This document shows positions 8,106 through 16,839 of a stretch of 53,178 bases of DNA, in pieces. How positions within the stretch are numbered: the first letter of the stretch is position 1; each line of letters begins with the position of its first letter. This stretch comes from Chloroflexota bacterium (GTDB lineage: Bacteria > Chloroflexota > UBA6077 > FW602-bin22 > CADDYW01). Where the stretch lies: positions 1-53,178 of the forward strand of contig JAJPIK010000018.1 in the NCBI GenBank assembly GCA_021324795.1, written 5' to 3'. The notes under the pieces were generated by a model. The model saw only the letters and a program-made list of their open reading frames with translations. It ran no database searches and was not told the DNA's origin. The position numbers were made by a program, and so were the translations under genes.

Positions 8106-9050
8106 CTAGCGGGCGACGTCGCGAGTCGACTCGAGGGCTTGAACTTCTTCCCAAGTGGGCAGACCTTCGATGTCGCCACTCACACTCATGGCACTGGCAC
8201 CCACGAGATTCCCCAGGCGGAGAGACTCGGGCAAACCCCAGCCGCGCAGTTGCCCGCTGAGAAAGCCGGCGGCAAAACCATCGCCCGCGCCAACCGGATC
8301 GACGATTCGTTCCAAACGCAGCGCCGGGACACGTGTTTCGCCACTCTCGTTCAGCGCCAACGCCCCCTCGGCGCCAAGCTTCACCACGACCAAGCGAGGT
8401 CCAAGAGCGCGAATCGCCTTGGCAGCGTGTAGGGGATCGCTCTCGCCGGTCATGAGCTCGGCCTCTTCCAAGCCTGGGAGAAAGATGTCGCAGCGTTCCG
8501 CTATCGCTCGGAGCGTACGTCGCCAGGCCTCGGCATCCATGAGACGCAGACGGATGTTCGGATCGAAGGAGACAAGTGCTTTGGCTTGATGCGCCAGATC
8601 AATCGCCGCTAAGACGGTTTCGTGACACGAGGGAGACAGCGCTGAATTGATCCCGCTGACGTGAAAGAAGCGGGCGCCGGCAAAGTAATCCGGTTTGAGA
8701 TCCGCGGGGGTGAGGTAGCTTGCCGCCGAGCCGCGACGGTAGTAGACGACCCGGCGCGCCCCGATCTCGCGACGCTCTTTGAACGCGATCCCTGTCGGAT
8801 GCTCGGGATCAAGGATGACCTGCGAAACGTCGACTCCCTCACCCCGCAGAAAGTTGCGGATGAAGAGTCCGAATTCGTCGTTGCCCAGTCGGCTGATCCA
8901 GCCTGGATGATGGCCGAGTCGGGCCAAGCCAATGGCGACGTTCGCCTCGGAACCCGCGACGTGCTTACGAAAGAGGTCGATCCCTCGTAAAGGACCGGAT
9001 TCGGTCGCCACGAACATAACCATGGTCTCACCGAGGGTAATAACGTCCAC
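8106..9050 (-). CDS. kdgK: PfkB-family sugar kinase, probably 2-keto-3-deoxygluconate kinase
   Basis: The 314-residue enzyme should phosphorylate a keto-sugar acid with ATP. PfkB signatures are clear: GETMVMFV at the start, GSEANVAIGLARLG, and the C-terminal DPVGAGDGFAAGFLSG with the catalytic Asp. The DITLGE/ETM-type N-terminus and FKERREIGARRVVYYR fit the KdgK subgroup better than fructokinase or ribokinase. GTG at 9050 follows GGGGAGGAAC; the frame to 9119 runs through the tatA terminator. It is consistent with the sugar-acid dehydratases further along the window, though it is far from them. Confidence 0.88.
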   Translation of the reverse strand: MDVITLGETMVMFVATESGPLRGIDLFRKHVAGSEANVAIGLARLGHHPGWISRLGNDEFGLFIRNFLRGEGVDVSQVILDPEHPTGIAFKERREIGARRVVYYRRGSAASYLTPADLKPDYFAGARFFHVSGINSALSPSCHETVLAAIDLAHQAKALVSFDPNIRLRLMDAEAWRRTLRAIAERCDIFLPGLEEAELMTGESDPLHAAKAIRALGPRLVVVKLGAEGALALNESGETRVPALRLERIVDPVGAGDGFAAGFLSGQLRGWGLPESLRLGNLVGASAMSVSGDIEGLPTWEEVQALESTRDVAR

Positions 9051-9091
9051 GCGTTCCTCCCCAAGCCATCTTCCGGAGCCAGACAAGAAAA

Positions 9092-9115
9092 TGCCCCGAC
9101 CGACTGGTCGGGGCA
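9092..9115 (-). terminator. Intrinsic terminator of tatA
   Basis: A 10-bp perfect stem (9092-9101 with 9106-9115, 4-nt loop) is followed on the minus strand by TTTTCTTGTCT, just after the tatA stop. Confidence 0.85.
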
Positions 9116-9129
9116 GCAACCAACACGAA

Positions 9130-9360
9130 TCAGGAAGTCTTCTCGGAAACCTCTTTCTTTACCGGGGACGCCTCAGTGGTCTTGGCGTCCTTCTCCTTTG
9201 GCTTTATCTCATCGATTTCGCTACTCATCGACGACTTGAATTCACGAATCCCTCGGCCGAGAGCTCCGCCGACATCTCCTAGCTTACCTGGTCCAAAGAT
9301 CACCAAAGCGATGACCAAAATGATGACCAGATGCCAGGGTTCGATGACGCCCATACCCAT
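9130..9360 (-). CDS. tatA: Twin-arginine translocase subunit TatA
   Basis: TatA forms the pore of the Tat pathway, which exports folded proteins. The 76-residue protein has an N-terminal membrane helix (IEPWHLVIILVIALVIFGP), the conserved FGPGKL hinge, the amphipathic helix around GGALGRGIREFKSS, and a charged Lys/Glu tail. ATG at 9360 follows AGGAG; an upstream in-frame ATG at 9390 has no site. Several binding proteins in the window have RR-containing leaders and could be Tat clients. No tatC is nearby. Confidence 0.93.
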   Translation of the reverse strand: MGMGVIEPWHLVIILVIALVIFGPGKLGDVGGALGRGIREFKSSMSSEIDEIKPKEKDAKTTEASPVKKEVSEKTS

Positions 9361-9459
9361 GACCCGTACTCCTCTCTCGTAGTACCCCACCGGAAGACAT
9401 TTTCGGGGTTGCCACCCGACTCAAACCGCGCTCATTTAGATCAGCTTGAGACGCCATCT

Positions 9460-9465
9460 AGTATA
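9460..9465 (-). promoter_or_regulatory. Extended -10 promoter for tatA
   Basis: On the minus strand TATACT is preceded by TGG, giving an extended -10 element (TGnTATACT). The -35 region is weak. Transcription would begin near 9453, about 95 nt before tatA. Confidence 0.5.
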
Positions 9466-9490
9466 CCAGAAGCGCGACCGAGAGAAAACA

Positions 9491-10186
9491 TCACGGAATG
9501 TCTTCCGGGCCCCGATCAACGTGAGCATTATAAAAAGCGAGCACTTTCGACACGTCGAAGGTGTTCATGATTAAGCGATAATCCCAGGCAATCGCGGCAG
9601 CCTGAGCGTGATTCGGCAATCCCGAATAGGGAGTGCCAACCAGTTTGACCTCTCCATACTTATCTCGCGGAAACGTCTTGAACGCCTGCTCTAACTGATC
9701 GATGACTGATTGACAACCATTCGGACAGTCATAAAGTACAGCGATACCACCGTGCTCGAGGTTGTGAACCCAATAGCCTTGCGCAATCGTATTGGTGTAG
9801 ATTCCCCAGGGCTCGGGACTCGGATAGTGGGGTCCCGACGCCGGCGGATTAGCCTTGTAGGCGATCGCCGAGCCCTCGGCGACGTGGGTACGCCCCTCGT
9901 CTGGCACGTACTCTCCAAAGGTGCTAGCATCTTGCCCTGAGTTAGACCGGAAATAATAATAAAGTCCGCCGCCCACCAGCACGATGAGCATCACTATCAC
10001 GATGACCAGCCAGAGCCACTTCGGACGGCGTGATGCCATGGACTTGGGCTGAGAGGCGCTGATCATGGTCTTTGCGGTTGACGGCTGATTTGGCGTACGG
10101 GGTGGCACGCCGGTACTGGCCTTTGAAGGTTTCACTCCGGATGACCTAGTCGGCGCTGCTTTCTTCGGTCGGTTGCGTGGTCCCAT
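9491..10186 (-). CDS. DUF3105 membrane-anchored protein
   Basis: The 231-residue protein has a basic Pro/Ser/Lys-rich cytoplasmic N-terminus of about 60 residues, one membrane helix (WLWLVIVIVMLIVLVGGG), and an external DUF3105 domain. The domain signature is clear: NPPASGPHYPSP, then VHNLEHGGIAVLYDCP. Its biochemical function is not known. The start at 10186 follows GGGAAGA; the frame to 10387 overlaps the divergent BON gene and is not used. The 130 bp to the BON gene must hold divergent promoters, which I could not resolve. Confidence 0.88.
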   Translation of the reverse strand: MGPRNRPKKAAPTRSSGVKPSKASTGVPPRTPNQPSTAKTMISASQPKSMASRRPKWLWLVIVIVMLIVLVGGGLYYYFRSNSGQDASTFGEYVPDEGRTHVAEGSAIAYKANPPASGPHYPSPEPWGIYTNTIAQGYWVHNLEHGGIAVLYDCPNGCQSVIDQLEQAFKTFPRDKYGEVKLVGTPYSGLPNHAQAAAIAWDYRLIMNTFDVSKVLAFYNAHVDRGPEDIP

Positions 10187-10316
10187 CGCAACGTTCTTCC
10201 CTAATACAGAGTGTCGTAAGCGTAGCATATATTTGAACAACGGTAAACGAATCTTTTCGTGGCATGTGAATTGCCGATTCGCTCTTTCCGACCCCGATTG
10301 CTGGGGAGATGAAGTC

Positions 10317-11006
10317 ATGGCCACTTTGCGCAGCGATGCCGAGGTTCGCCAAGACGTCAGCGAAGCATTAACCTGTGACGTACGCATTGACGCTAGCCGG
10401 ATCAGTATCGACGTCGTCCGCCAGGTGGTTCACTTGCATGGCGTTGTGACGAGTTACTTCGAAAAACGAGTCGCTGGCGATCTTGTGCGACGAATTAAAG
10501 GTGTGCGCGATGTCGTCAACGAGCTGCGTGTCGTGCCCAGACGGCCCCGCTCCGATGCCGAGATCTTCGCCGATATCCGCGCCGCGCTGGCCCGGGACGT
10601 CTGGATCGACGAGCGCCGAATCGAGGTACGAGTCGTCGACGGCATCGTCGACCTTTCTGGCTCGGTGGATACCTATACCGCCAAGACCAGTGCCGATGCC
10701 GATGCCTGGAGCGTGCCGGGAGTCGTCGACGTCGTGGACCACATCGAAGTCAATCCACCCATTATCCGCACCGACACCGAGATTGCCAATGCTGTCCGCG
10801 CCGACATCGATCACAATATTCGCGTGAATCCACAAAAAATCACCGTGGCTGTCACCAATGGCGTCGTCTATTTGCGCGGAACTGTTGAGAGCCTGGAACA
10901 AAAGTGGCTCGCGGAAGAAGTGAGCTGGTGGACAGCCGGTGTTCGAGACGTCGTCAACCAGTTACAGGTCGAACCAACGGCGTTCGCCCAAGGAGGATCG
11001 TCGTGA
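10317..11006 (+). CDS. Triple BON-domain protein 1
   Basis: The 229-residue protein is three tandem BON domains (about residues 4-73, 76-147, 150-222), each with the RxDAEIxxDV...L start and VxGVRDVVNxLxVxP end. BON domains bind lipids or membranes and occur in OsmY-like stress proteins. No signal peptide or membrane helix is present, so it appears cytoplasmic. The start follows GGGGAGAT. The stop overlaps the next BON gene (GTGA), so the two are co-translated and probably arose by duplication. Confidence 0.88.
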   Translation: MATLRSDAEVRQDVSEALTCDVRIDASRISIDVVRQVVHLHGVVTSYFEKRVAGDLVRRIKGVRDVVNELRVVPRRPRSDAEIFADIRAALARDVWIDERRIEVRVVDGIVDLSGSVDTYTAKTSADADAWSVPGVVDVVDHIEVNPPIIRTDTEIANAVRADIDHNIRVNPQKITVAVTNGVVYLRGTVESLEQKWLAEEVSWWTAGVRDVVNQLQVEPTAFAQGGSS

Positions 11007-11683
11007 GCACTGCTATTCGTTCTGACGAACAGATCGCCACCGACGTCCGGGACACCTTGAAATGGGACACCCGCTTGCAGGATGGCAATATCCACGTCGA
11101 CGTGTTCGATGGCATCGTGACCTTAACCGGCAACGTGCGTTTGCTTGCCGAGAGTAGTATCGCCGCCGACGATGCCTGGCGAGTCAAAGGCGTTCGCCAG
11201 GTGATCAACAATATCGCGGTCAGTCCGAGCGCCGAGCGCTCGGATGCCGACATCGCCGCCGACGTGGTGAATGCTCTGAAGTACGACAACCGGGTCGATC
11301 TGAAAAGCATCGTTGTGCAGGTAGCCGGTGGCGTCGTTACGTTGACGGGCACGGCAGGCAGCACGATCGAGCGGCGCGCTGCCGACGAAGATGCCTGGTA
11401 TACCCCGGGTGTCATCGCGGTGAGCAATCAGATCGAAGTTTCTCCGACGAAGCAGCGCCCTGACGGCGAGATCCTGACCGGCGTCCGCGAAGCCCTGACC
11501 CGCGACGCGCGCATCGTCGACGCGACTCGCATCAGCGTCAGCGTCGACCACGGCAAAGTCACGCTCACGGGCGGTGTCGATCGCCCCGACGAGCGCCGTG
11601 CTGCCGAAGAAGACGCCTGGTTCACCGCTGGCGTGAGCTCGGTCACGAACAACCTCACCATCAGTCCACTTGCCCCTGAATGA
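11003..11683 (+). CDS. Triple BON-domain protein 2
   Basis: The 226-residue product has three further BON domains with the repeated xRSDxxIxxDVxxAL and GVVTLTGxxxS patterns, each ending in a VxVSP or similar turn. The GTG start at 11003 overlaps the stop of the first BON gene and follows AGGAGG. The six domains across the two proteins are alike, pointing to internal duplication. An osmotic or envelope-stress role is inferred from OsmY-like relatives, not shown here. Confidence 0.88.
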   Translation: MSTAIRSDEQIATDVRDTLKWDTRLQDGNIHVDVFDGIVTLTGNVRLLAESSIAADDAWRVKGVRQVINNIAVSPSAERSDADIAADVVNALKYDNRVDLKSIVVQVAGGVVTLTGTAGSTIERRAADEDAWYTPGVIAVSNQIEVSPTKQRPDGEILTGVREALTRDARIVDATRISVSVDHGKVTLTGGVDRPDERRAAEEDAWFTAGVSSVTNNLTISPLAPE

Positions 11684-11866
11684 GCGGCACGCTGTATAGC
11701 TGTATATCTACAATAGAGCCCAGATGGCGTTGCCCCTCGCAACGGGAGGCTTATTAGTATGGCTATGGTTCCCCGAGGCGGTCATGCAGCGTCGGCTGTC
11801 TCTCATCGGGTCTTTTCCAGGATCTGATTATCGGCCTTGACTGGCTCTTCTCTCGCCGCAGAGGCG

Positions 11867-11875
11867 TGTTATAAT
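11867..11875 (+). promoter_or_regulatory. Extended -10 promoter with nearly leaderless start
   Basis: TGTTATAAT (TGn plus a perfect TATAAT at 11870-11875) lies only 10 bp before the ATG at 11886, and no Shine-Dalgarno sequence is visible. A start site near 11882 would give an almost leaderless mRNA. Confidence 0.55.
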
Positions 11876-11885
11876 CACTGGCGAA

Positions 11886-12146
11886 ATGGAACGTCACGTA
11901 ACCTCCGGGGGATCAGTCCGCGCGAACCCGACGTCGGCTGGACGGGCGGGCGCAGAGGAATTGTCGGAAGAGTTCGACCAGCGCGTTGCCATCACCTTGG
12001 GCGTCAGTGACGGCTTCAAGTTTGGCTGCGGCCTGATCCTGGCCGGCGTCGCTTTCTACTTTGCCTTGATCATCGTCGTTGCGTTCGCCTTGCTCGTGGC
12101 GCTGATCCTCAACCTGCCGCTCCCCTTTGGCATGCCCGGCCGATGA
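11886..12146 (+). CDS. Small single-pass membrane protein, 86 aa
   Basis: The N-terminal 45 residues are hydrophilic and acidic (AGAEELSEEFDQRV); the C-terminal part is one long or two short hydrophobic helices (FGCGLILAGVAFYFALIIVVAFALLVALIL as two stretches) ending in PFGMPGR. I do not recognise the family. The stop overlaps the next start (ATGA), so it is coupled to the 92-aa gene. Confidence 0.65.
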   Translation: MERHVTSGGSVRANPTSAGRAGAEELSEEFDQRVAITLGVSDGFKFGCGLILAGVAFYFALIIVVAFALLVALILNLPLPFGMPGR

Positions 12147-12421
12147 AACCCTACCCCGAGCACCCCGATGAGCGCTATGTACGTCGACCGCTCGATCCTG
12201 ACGAGATCGAGCGTTTCCTGCGTCATGAGAGCTGGTTCGTGCGCCAGGAGTGCATTCTCTACCAGCATCGCTTCAATCGGATCACCGCTGGTCAGCTCAT
12301 CTGGGTCATCGAAAACGACCCTCATCCGCTCAATCGCAAGCTCGCCCGCGGCCTGCTCCAGGAAATGCCACGGATCGCTGACCCGGACGACGACAGCCCC
12401 GGAGCCGGCCCCGACAATTGA
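12143..12421 (+). CDS. Hydrophilic 92-aa protein of unknown function
   Basis: The product is charged and soluble, with YVRRPLDPDEIERFL, a HESWFVRQECILYQHRF helix and a LIWVIENDPHPLNRKLARGLL helix, then an acidic Pro/Asp/Gly tail. It starts within the stop codon of the membrane peptide, so the two are probably made together and may interact. No family is recognised. Confidence 0.65.
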   Translation: MKPYPEHPDERYVRRPLDPDEIERFLRHESWFVRQECILYQHRFNRITAGQLIWVIENDPHPLNRKLARGLLQEMPRIADPDDDSPGAGPDN

Positions 12422-12511
12422 CGCCTACCCCACGGCAACGGAAATCAGTGCGTGATCGTCGCTGACCATCTATAATGGGAAGGGCAAGAGGAAGGTGAGG
12501 GTTCCCCGAGG

Positions 12512-13534
12512 ATGATTACCCTGAAGCCATCGGTCGCGCACCCTTTGACTGATTCCTACGGTCGCTACATCGAGGATTTGCGAATCTCGGTGACCGACCG
12601 CTGTAACTTTCGCTGCCAGTACTGCATGCCAGCCGAAGGTCTCCCCTGGCTCGCAAGTGAGCGTGTGCTGAGCGACGACGAGATCATCCGCCTGGCAACG
12701 ATCTTCGTCCGCAATGGGATCAAAGAGATTCGGGTCACCGGCGGCGAGCCAACGGTCCGGCCAAGCCTCCCCAACATCATTCGTGAGCTGAGCAAGCTAC
12801 GCGATGAAGGTCTCGAAAGTCTGAGCATCACCACGAACGGGGTTCTGCTCGACAAGCTAGCGAGCAAGCTATCCGAAGCTGGTCTAACGCGCATCAACGT
12901 CAGCCTTGATACGCTGGTCCGTGAGAAGTTTCACCGGATCACCCGGCGCGATTGCCTCGACCGTGTGCTCAAGGGGTTGGAGATACTCGAACAGTTTCCG
13001 ACGATTCGGCCGATCAAAGTGAACGCAGTGGCGATGAAGAACTTTACCGAAGAGGAAATCCTCGACTTCGCCCAACTAGCCCGGCGCAAGCCATACGTCG
13101 TTCGCTTCATCGAATATATGCCACTCGATGCCGACGGTAACTGGCGGCGCGAGCAGGTCTTGCCCGGGCGCTACATCTACGACGTCATGAACGCCTGGAA
13201 GCCACTTGTGCCGGTCTCGACCAATCCGAGCTCAACCTCACGGGTGTATCGCTTCGCCGATGGCATCGGCGAGGTCGGCTTTATCAATCCGGTGAGCGAG
13301 CCTTTCTGCTCGACCTGCAACCGCATTCGGCTCACGGCTGACGGCCAGATCCGCACCTGCTTGTTCTCGATTGAAGAGTACGACCTGCTAGGGCCGCTCC
13401 GGGCTGGTGCCACCGATGCCGAGCTCAGCAAAATCATGCACGCCGCGGTGGCTCGCAAAGAACTGAAGCACCAAATCAACGAAGGCGCTGCCTTCCAGCG
13501 CGCTTCGCGGAGCATGTCCCAAATCGGAGGGTAA
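12512..13534 (+). CDS. moaA: GTP 3',8-cyclase, molybdenum cofactor biosynthesis
   Basis: MoaA is the radical-SAM enzyme that converts GTP to 3',8-cyclo-GTP, the first step of molybdopterin synthesis. The CxxxCxxC cluster is Cys31, Cys35, Cys38 (TDRCNFRCQYCMP). The C-terminal second cluster CSTCNRIRLTADGQIRTC and the Gly-Gly end (MSQIGG) needed for activation are intact. The 340-residue length is normal. A TATAAT lies at 12471-12476 but its -35 is poor. The cofactor is needed by the molybdenum hydroxylase at 19-22.8 kb. It converges on tyrA with 5 bp between stops. Confidence 0.96.
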   Translation: MITLKPSVAHPLTDSYGRYIEDLRISVTDRCNFRCQYCMPAEGLPWLASERVLSDDEIIRLATIFVRNGIKEIRVTGGEPTVRPSLPNIIRELSKLRDEGLESLSITTNGVLLDKLASKLSEAGLTRINVSLDTLVREKFHRITRRDCLDRVLKGLEILEQFPTIRPIKVNAVAMKNFTEEEILDFAQLARRKPYVVRFIEYMPLDADGNWRREQVLPGRYIYDVMNAWKPLVPVSTNPSSTSRVYRFADGIGEVGFINPVSEPFCSTCNRIRLTADGQIRTCLFSIEEYDLLGPLRAGATDAELSKIMHAAVARKELKHQINEGAAFQRASRSMSQIGG

Positions 13535-13539
13535 TGGAC

Positions 13540-14490
13540 CTATTTCTTTGGTCGTCGCCCTCCTAATCCTCCCAAGAACCACGAGGAGAACTGCTCGCGC
13601 GCACGTGGCAGATCGGTTGGCGGGGATAGCTCGCTCGCCGGCTCAGTTCCGGTCGGCAGCGCTGCCCGAATCTCTTGCGCTGCCGTCAAGGCAGCGACGA
13701 AGCGCTCTGGATCGTCGAGTGCGTCGGCCAATTCGCGCAATTCGTCCTGCAAGGCGACGAGCGAACGCCGGAGAGATTCACGATTCACCTGGAACTGCCG
13801 GCTTAGCTCGGAAGGGTCTTCGAGGGCAGCCGAGGTGAGGGTGGCAAAGGCAGGACCAGATAGCCGCTGCCCGTCACGCCACGACGCGCTTGCCCCTGCC
13901 ACGCGAACCAACGCCGCCGCGAGAAGCTGAGGAAGCTGGCCGGTTACCGCGACGTGACTATCGTGCTCGGTGGGATCGATAAAGAGTGGTTTGGCGCCAA
14001 GCGTTTGAACGAATCGCACTACCTGATCGACCGCCTGTTCCGAAGCATTGGCAGCGGCCACCACGCAGTAAGTCCGGTCCTGAAATAGGTTCGCAGTCGG
14101 CGCCGCTCGTCGATCCACTCCGTCGACGATCGGATGACCACCGACGAAGCTGGCGCGGCCGGCAAATGCCGTGGTCGCCCACTCCAGCGTTGCTCCTTTG
14201 AGGCTCGCCGTATCGGTAACAATGCAGCCCGGCTCGAGAAAATCGACCATTTGCGAGAAGAGCTTCTCCATCGCCCCCAGCGGTGTCGCCACGATGACCA
14301 GACTCGCTTTTTCCAGCGCGGCTGGCAGATTCCACTCAACTTTGTCGAAAGCGCCCCGCTTGCGCCCTTCGCTCGCCCGATTCAAATCGCGGTCGTGGCC
14401 AATCACTTCGACGTTGACCTTACTGGCCTTCAAAGCCAAACCAATCGAAGTGCCAATGTATCCGGTGCCGAGAATCGTAATGCGACTCAT
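13540..14490 (-). CDS. tyrA: Prephenate/arogenate dehydrogenase, divergent
   Basis: TyrA oxidatively decarboxylates prephenate or arogenate in tyrosine synthesis. The 316-residue protein has an N-terminal Rossmann domain (ILGTGYIGTSIG), the VGGHPIVDGVDR loop that aligns with the family's HPMAG loop, and a helical C-terminal domain with EHDSHVAVTGQLPQLLAAAL. The usual SHLPH stretch of the substrate site reads TGQLPQ here, so at least one substrate-binding His is lost. It could therefore prefer a different substrate or be a family paralogue. GAAGGG precedes the start. Confidence 0.8.
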   Translation of the reverse strand: MSRITILGTGYIGTSIGLALKASKVNVEVIGHDRDLNRASEGRKRGAFDKVEWNLPAALEKASLVIVATPLGAMEKLFSQMVDFLEPGCIVTDTASLKGATLEWATTAFAGRASFVGGHPIVDGVDRRAAPTANLFQDRTYCVVAAANASEQAVDQVVRFVQTLGAKPLFIDPTEHDSHVAVTGQLPQLLAAALVRVAGASASWRDGQRLSGPAFATLTSAALEDPSELSRQFQVNRESLRRSLVALQDELRELADALDDPERFVAALTAAQEIRAALPTGTEPASELSPPTDLPRAREQFSSWFLGGLGGRRPKK

Positions 14491-14524
14491 CTGCCAGCCC
14501 TTCTCGCTGTAGATTTGAACACCA

Positions 14525-15022
14525 CTACATCTGCCCGTCGTAATGATATAACGTCTTGCTCAAGGCGTCGCCACCGGGCGATCCGTGACCAGCGATCAAA
14601 CGCACGACGTTCGGATTGGATCCGGCGCACTCGGCTGCCTGGGCACCGAGGATCGGGTGATGCGCCGCCAGGTAAAATGGCCGAAACAATCCTGGTCGCT
14701 CTGGCGCTCCTAGCCAGGCCGCCCAGCGCGCATTCACTCCCGCAGCGAGTGAATAGACGACCCGAAAAGCCAGCGGCAACGGACCTGCCGCTTTGCCAAC
14801 GTCGTGGAGCAACGCTGCCCGAAGCAAGTCGGGAGTTTGATGGCCATCATTCCAAAGTCGACGAAACAGGTCAAGGCTGTGACGCTGATCGGCAGCGCTC
14901 AGCTTGAGGAAAAGCGCTCGCTCTGACCCGTTGAGAAACTCTTCGAGGACGACGAGGTCAGACGGTTCGACGCGAGCGCTCAGCGCAGCGAAAAAACGAC
15001 GGGTCAGGTGTCGAAACTTCAC
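14525..15022 (-). CDS. HD-domain phosphohydrolase-like protein
   Basis: The 165-residue protein has the HD-domain order RHSLDLF, then LLHDVGKA (the HD pair), AAHHPILGA, and a late AGHGSPGG. It is a short, stand-alone HD hydrolase of unknown substrate. The GTG start at 15022 overlaps the stop of the site-2 protease gene (GTGA), so it is coupled to it. The pair is followed by tyrA at 34 bp. Confidence 0.8.
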   Translation of the reverse strand: MKFRHLTRRFFAALSARVEPSDLVVLEEFLNGSERALFLKLSAADQRHSLDLFRRLWNDGHQTPDLLRAALLHDVGKAAGPLPLAFRVVYSLAAGVNARWAAWLGAPERPGLFRPFYLAAHHPILGAQAAECAGSNPNVVRLIAGHGSPGGDALSKTLYHYDGQM

Positions 15023-15657
15023 ATCATGCCGATGATCCGTAGAATTGGCGTACTTGCCGCGTCGAGAATCGTGCTGAGTACGCCAGGGGCCAGAAAGACC
15101 AAGAGAATCAATACGCCGGGACCGTACGGCTCGAGCCGGGCCAGCGAATAGGCGGGTTTCGTCGGCAAGAGCCCTAAAAGCACTCGGTAACCGTCCAACG
15201 GCGGAATCGGGATGAGATTGAACACGGCTAACAGAACGTTCACAAAGATGAATGTGCCCATGAACCGCCCCGGCAGGACGTCGGTCCGCAAGATTTGCGT
15301 CCCAAGAATCGCCAGGAGCAGGTTCGATACCGGTCCAGCCAGCGCAACGATCGCCATTCCAACCAGTGGTCCATTCGCCAGCGTCGCCAGGGGACCCCGG
15401 CGCAGGTAATTCGGATTGACGGGCACTGGCTTTCCCCAGCCAATACCAAAGCCGGCCAGGCTCGAAATAATCAACACGAATGCGCCCATGGGATCAAGGT
15501 GGGCGATCGGATTTAAGGTCAGGCGCCCCATTCGTCGCGCCGTTGGATCGCCAAGCTGATCGGCAACCAAAGCGTGACTCGCTTCGTGAACCGACAGGCT
15601 GATCAACAGCGCTACGGCCATATAGATGATAAGCAGTGGATTGCGTAGTGCGAACAC
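15019..15657 (-). CDS. Site-2 protease family (M50) membrane metalloprotease
   Basis: The 212-residue polytopic protein has the zinc motif HEASH in the second helix and the NLIPIPPLDGY motif that supplies the third ligand Asp. It belongs to the short M50 subgroup without a PDZ domain (YwhC-like), which cleaves membrane-embedded substrates. A role in regulated intramembrane proteolysis is inferred from the family. The GTG start has a poor ribosome-binding site (AGG) but matches the family N-terminus. It forms an operon with the HD and tyrA genes. Confidence 0.9.
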   Translation of the reverse strand: MFALRNPLLIIYMAVALLISLSVHEASHALVADQLGDPTARRMGRLTLNPIAHLDPMGAFVLIISSLAGFGIGWGKPVPVNPNYLRRGPLATLANGPLVGMAIVALAGPVSNLLLAILGTQILRTDVLPGRFMGTFIFVNVLLAVFNLIPIPPLDGYRVLLGLLPTKPAYSLARLEPYGPGVLILLVFLAPGVLSTILDAASTPILRIIGMM

Positions 15658-15726
15658 GAATATAACCTACTTCGTAGAACAATTCCCCTAGCAATTATAG
15701 ACGATTGGTCGGTAATGCAGCGAAAT

Positions 15727-15781
15727 AAAAAGGCTGGGGGGCTGGGAGCGCAGGCAATATACCTCTACGCTCCCAGCCCCC
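15727..15781 (-). terminator. Intrinsic terminator of ftsY
   Basis: A 14-bp GC-rich stem (15737-15750 with 15768-15781, 17-nt loop) is followed on the minus strand by CAGCC and TTTTTATTT, six bases after the ftsY stop. Confidence 0.85.
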
Positions 15782-15786
15782 GGTTT

Positions 15787-16710
15787 CTACCGCTCCTGCA
15801 ACAATGCGCCAACGAATGCGTTGGGATCGAACGGCTCGAGGTCGTCGATCTGCTCGCCCGTACCGATGAATAAGATCGGCAGCTTCAGCTCGCGGACGAT
15901 CGGGAAGACACAGCCCCCCTTGGCGGTACCGTCGAGCTTCGTCACGACCAGTCCAGTCACTCCGGCCGACTTTTGGAACTCGCGGGCCTGGCTGAGGGCA
16001 TTCTGACCGGTTGTCGCGTCGAGCACTAAGAGCGTCGCCTGCGGCGCCGTCGCCTCCTGCTTGGCGAGAACCCGGTAGATCTTCCGGAGCTCTTCCATCA
16101 AGTTGAATTTCGTATGGAGTCGGCCAGCGGTGTCGACGATCAGGACGTCGGCACGACGAGCTTGCGCCGCCTGCCAGGCATCAAAGACGACCGCGCCCGG
16201 ATCCGAGCCGGGTTGATGGCTGATTACCATCGCACCCGCTCGGTCGCCCCAGATCTTCAATTGATCGATCGCCGCCGCCCGGAAGGTATCGGCCGCGGCA
16301 ATCACAACCTGGCGACGCTGCTGGACGAAGTAGTTCGCCAGCTTGGCAATCGTCGTGGTCTTGCCAACCCCGTTCACCCCGACCACCAAAATCGTCGTGA
16401 GCTGACCGGGCGGAACATTCAGGCCCGCCATTCCCCCGTCGACCTGCAAGGTTTCCGCCAGGACGCTCTTCAGCACTTCGCGGGCGGGTCCACCTTCCTT
16501 GATCCGCTCGCGGCGCACGCGCTCTCTCGTCTCAGAGATGATATATTCGGTCGTTGGAACGCCGACGTCGGCGCGAATCAGTAGTTCTTCGAGCTCGTCC
16601 CAAAGTCCTTCGTCGAGCTGCCGGCGATCGAAAAGATCAGCGACCTGTCCGAACACCGCCTCGCGGGTCCGTCGCACTGATTGACCGAGTCGTCGAAAAC
16701 GATCAAACAC
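15787..16710 (-). CDS. ftsY: Signal recognition particle receptor FtsY
   Basis: FtsY is the SRP receptor GTPase that docks ribosome-nascent chains at the membrane. The 307-residue form has a short N-terminal helical part ([18 protein letters not shown]) and the NG GTPase domain with [56 protein letters not shown] and [14 protein letters not shown]. It lacks the long acidic A domain of enteric FtsY, as in many Gram-positive-like lineages. GTG at 16710 follows GGGAG; an upstream in-frame TTG at 16728 is less likely. Confidence 0.96.
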   Translation of the reverse strand: MFDRFRRLGQSVRRTREAVFGQVADLFDRRQLDEGLWDELEELLIRADVGVPTTEYIISETRERVRRERIKEGGPAREVLKSVLAETLQVDGGMAGLNVPPGQLTTILVVGVNGVGKTTTIAKLANYFVQQRRQVVIAAADTFRAAAIDQLKIWGDRAGAMVISHQPGSDPGAVVFDAWQAAQARRADVLIVDTAGRLHTKFNLMEELRKIYRVLAKQEATAPQATLLVLDATTGQNALSQAREFQKSAGVTGLVVTKLDGTAKGGCVFPIVRELKLPILFIGTGEQIDDLEPFDPNAFVGALLQER

Positions 16711-16741
16711 CAGTACTCCCTGTCTCAAAAGCCATCAGGAA

Positions 16742-16750
16742 ATTATAGCA
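16742..16750 (-). promoter_or_regulatory. Extended -10 promoter of ftsY
   Basis: On the minus strand TGCTATAAT (16750-16742) gives an extended perfect -10 about 25 bp before the start-codon region. No good -35 is visible. The transcript leader would be about 25 nt. Confidence 0.55.
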
Positions 16751-16839
16751 TGATCCGAATGTCCGTCCGGCTGCCATTGACAGGCGGCACCTCGCACGCT
16801 ATCGTGTAGCCACAGGCGCACCGCCTGCGGGTCGCCCCG

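Noticed and set aside
12422..12511. Molybdenum-cofactor riboswitch before moaA
   Set aside because: The gap is only 90 bp and shows no multi-stem element; only a -10-like TATAAT is visible.
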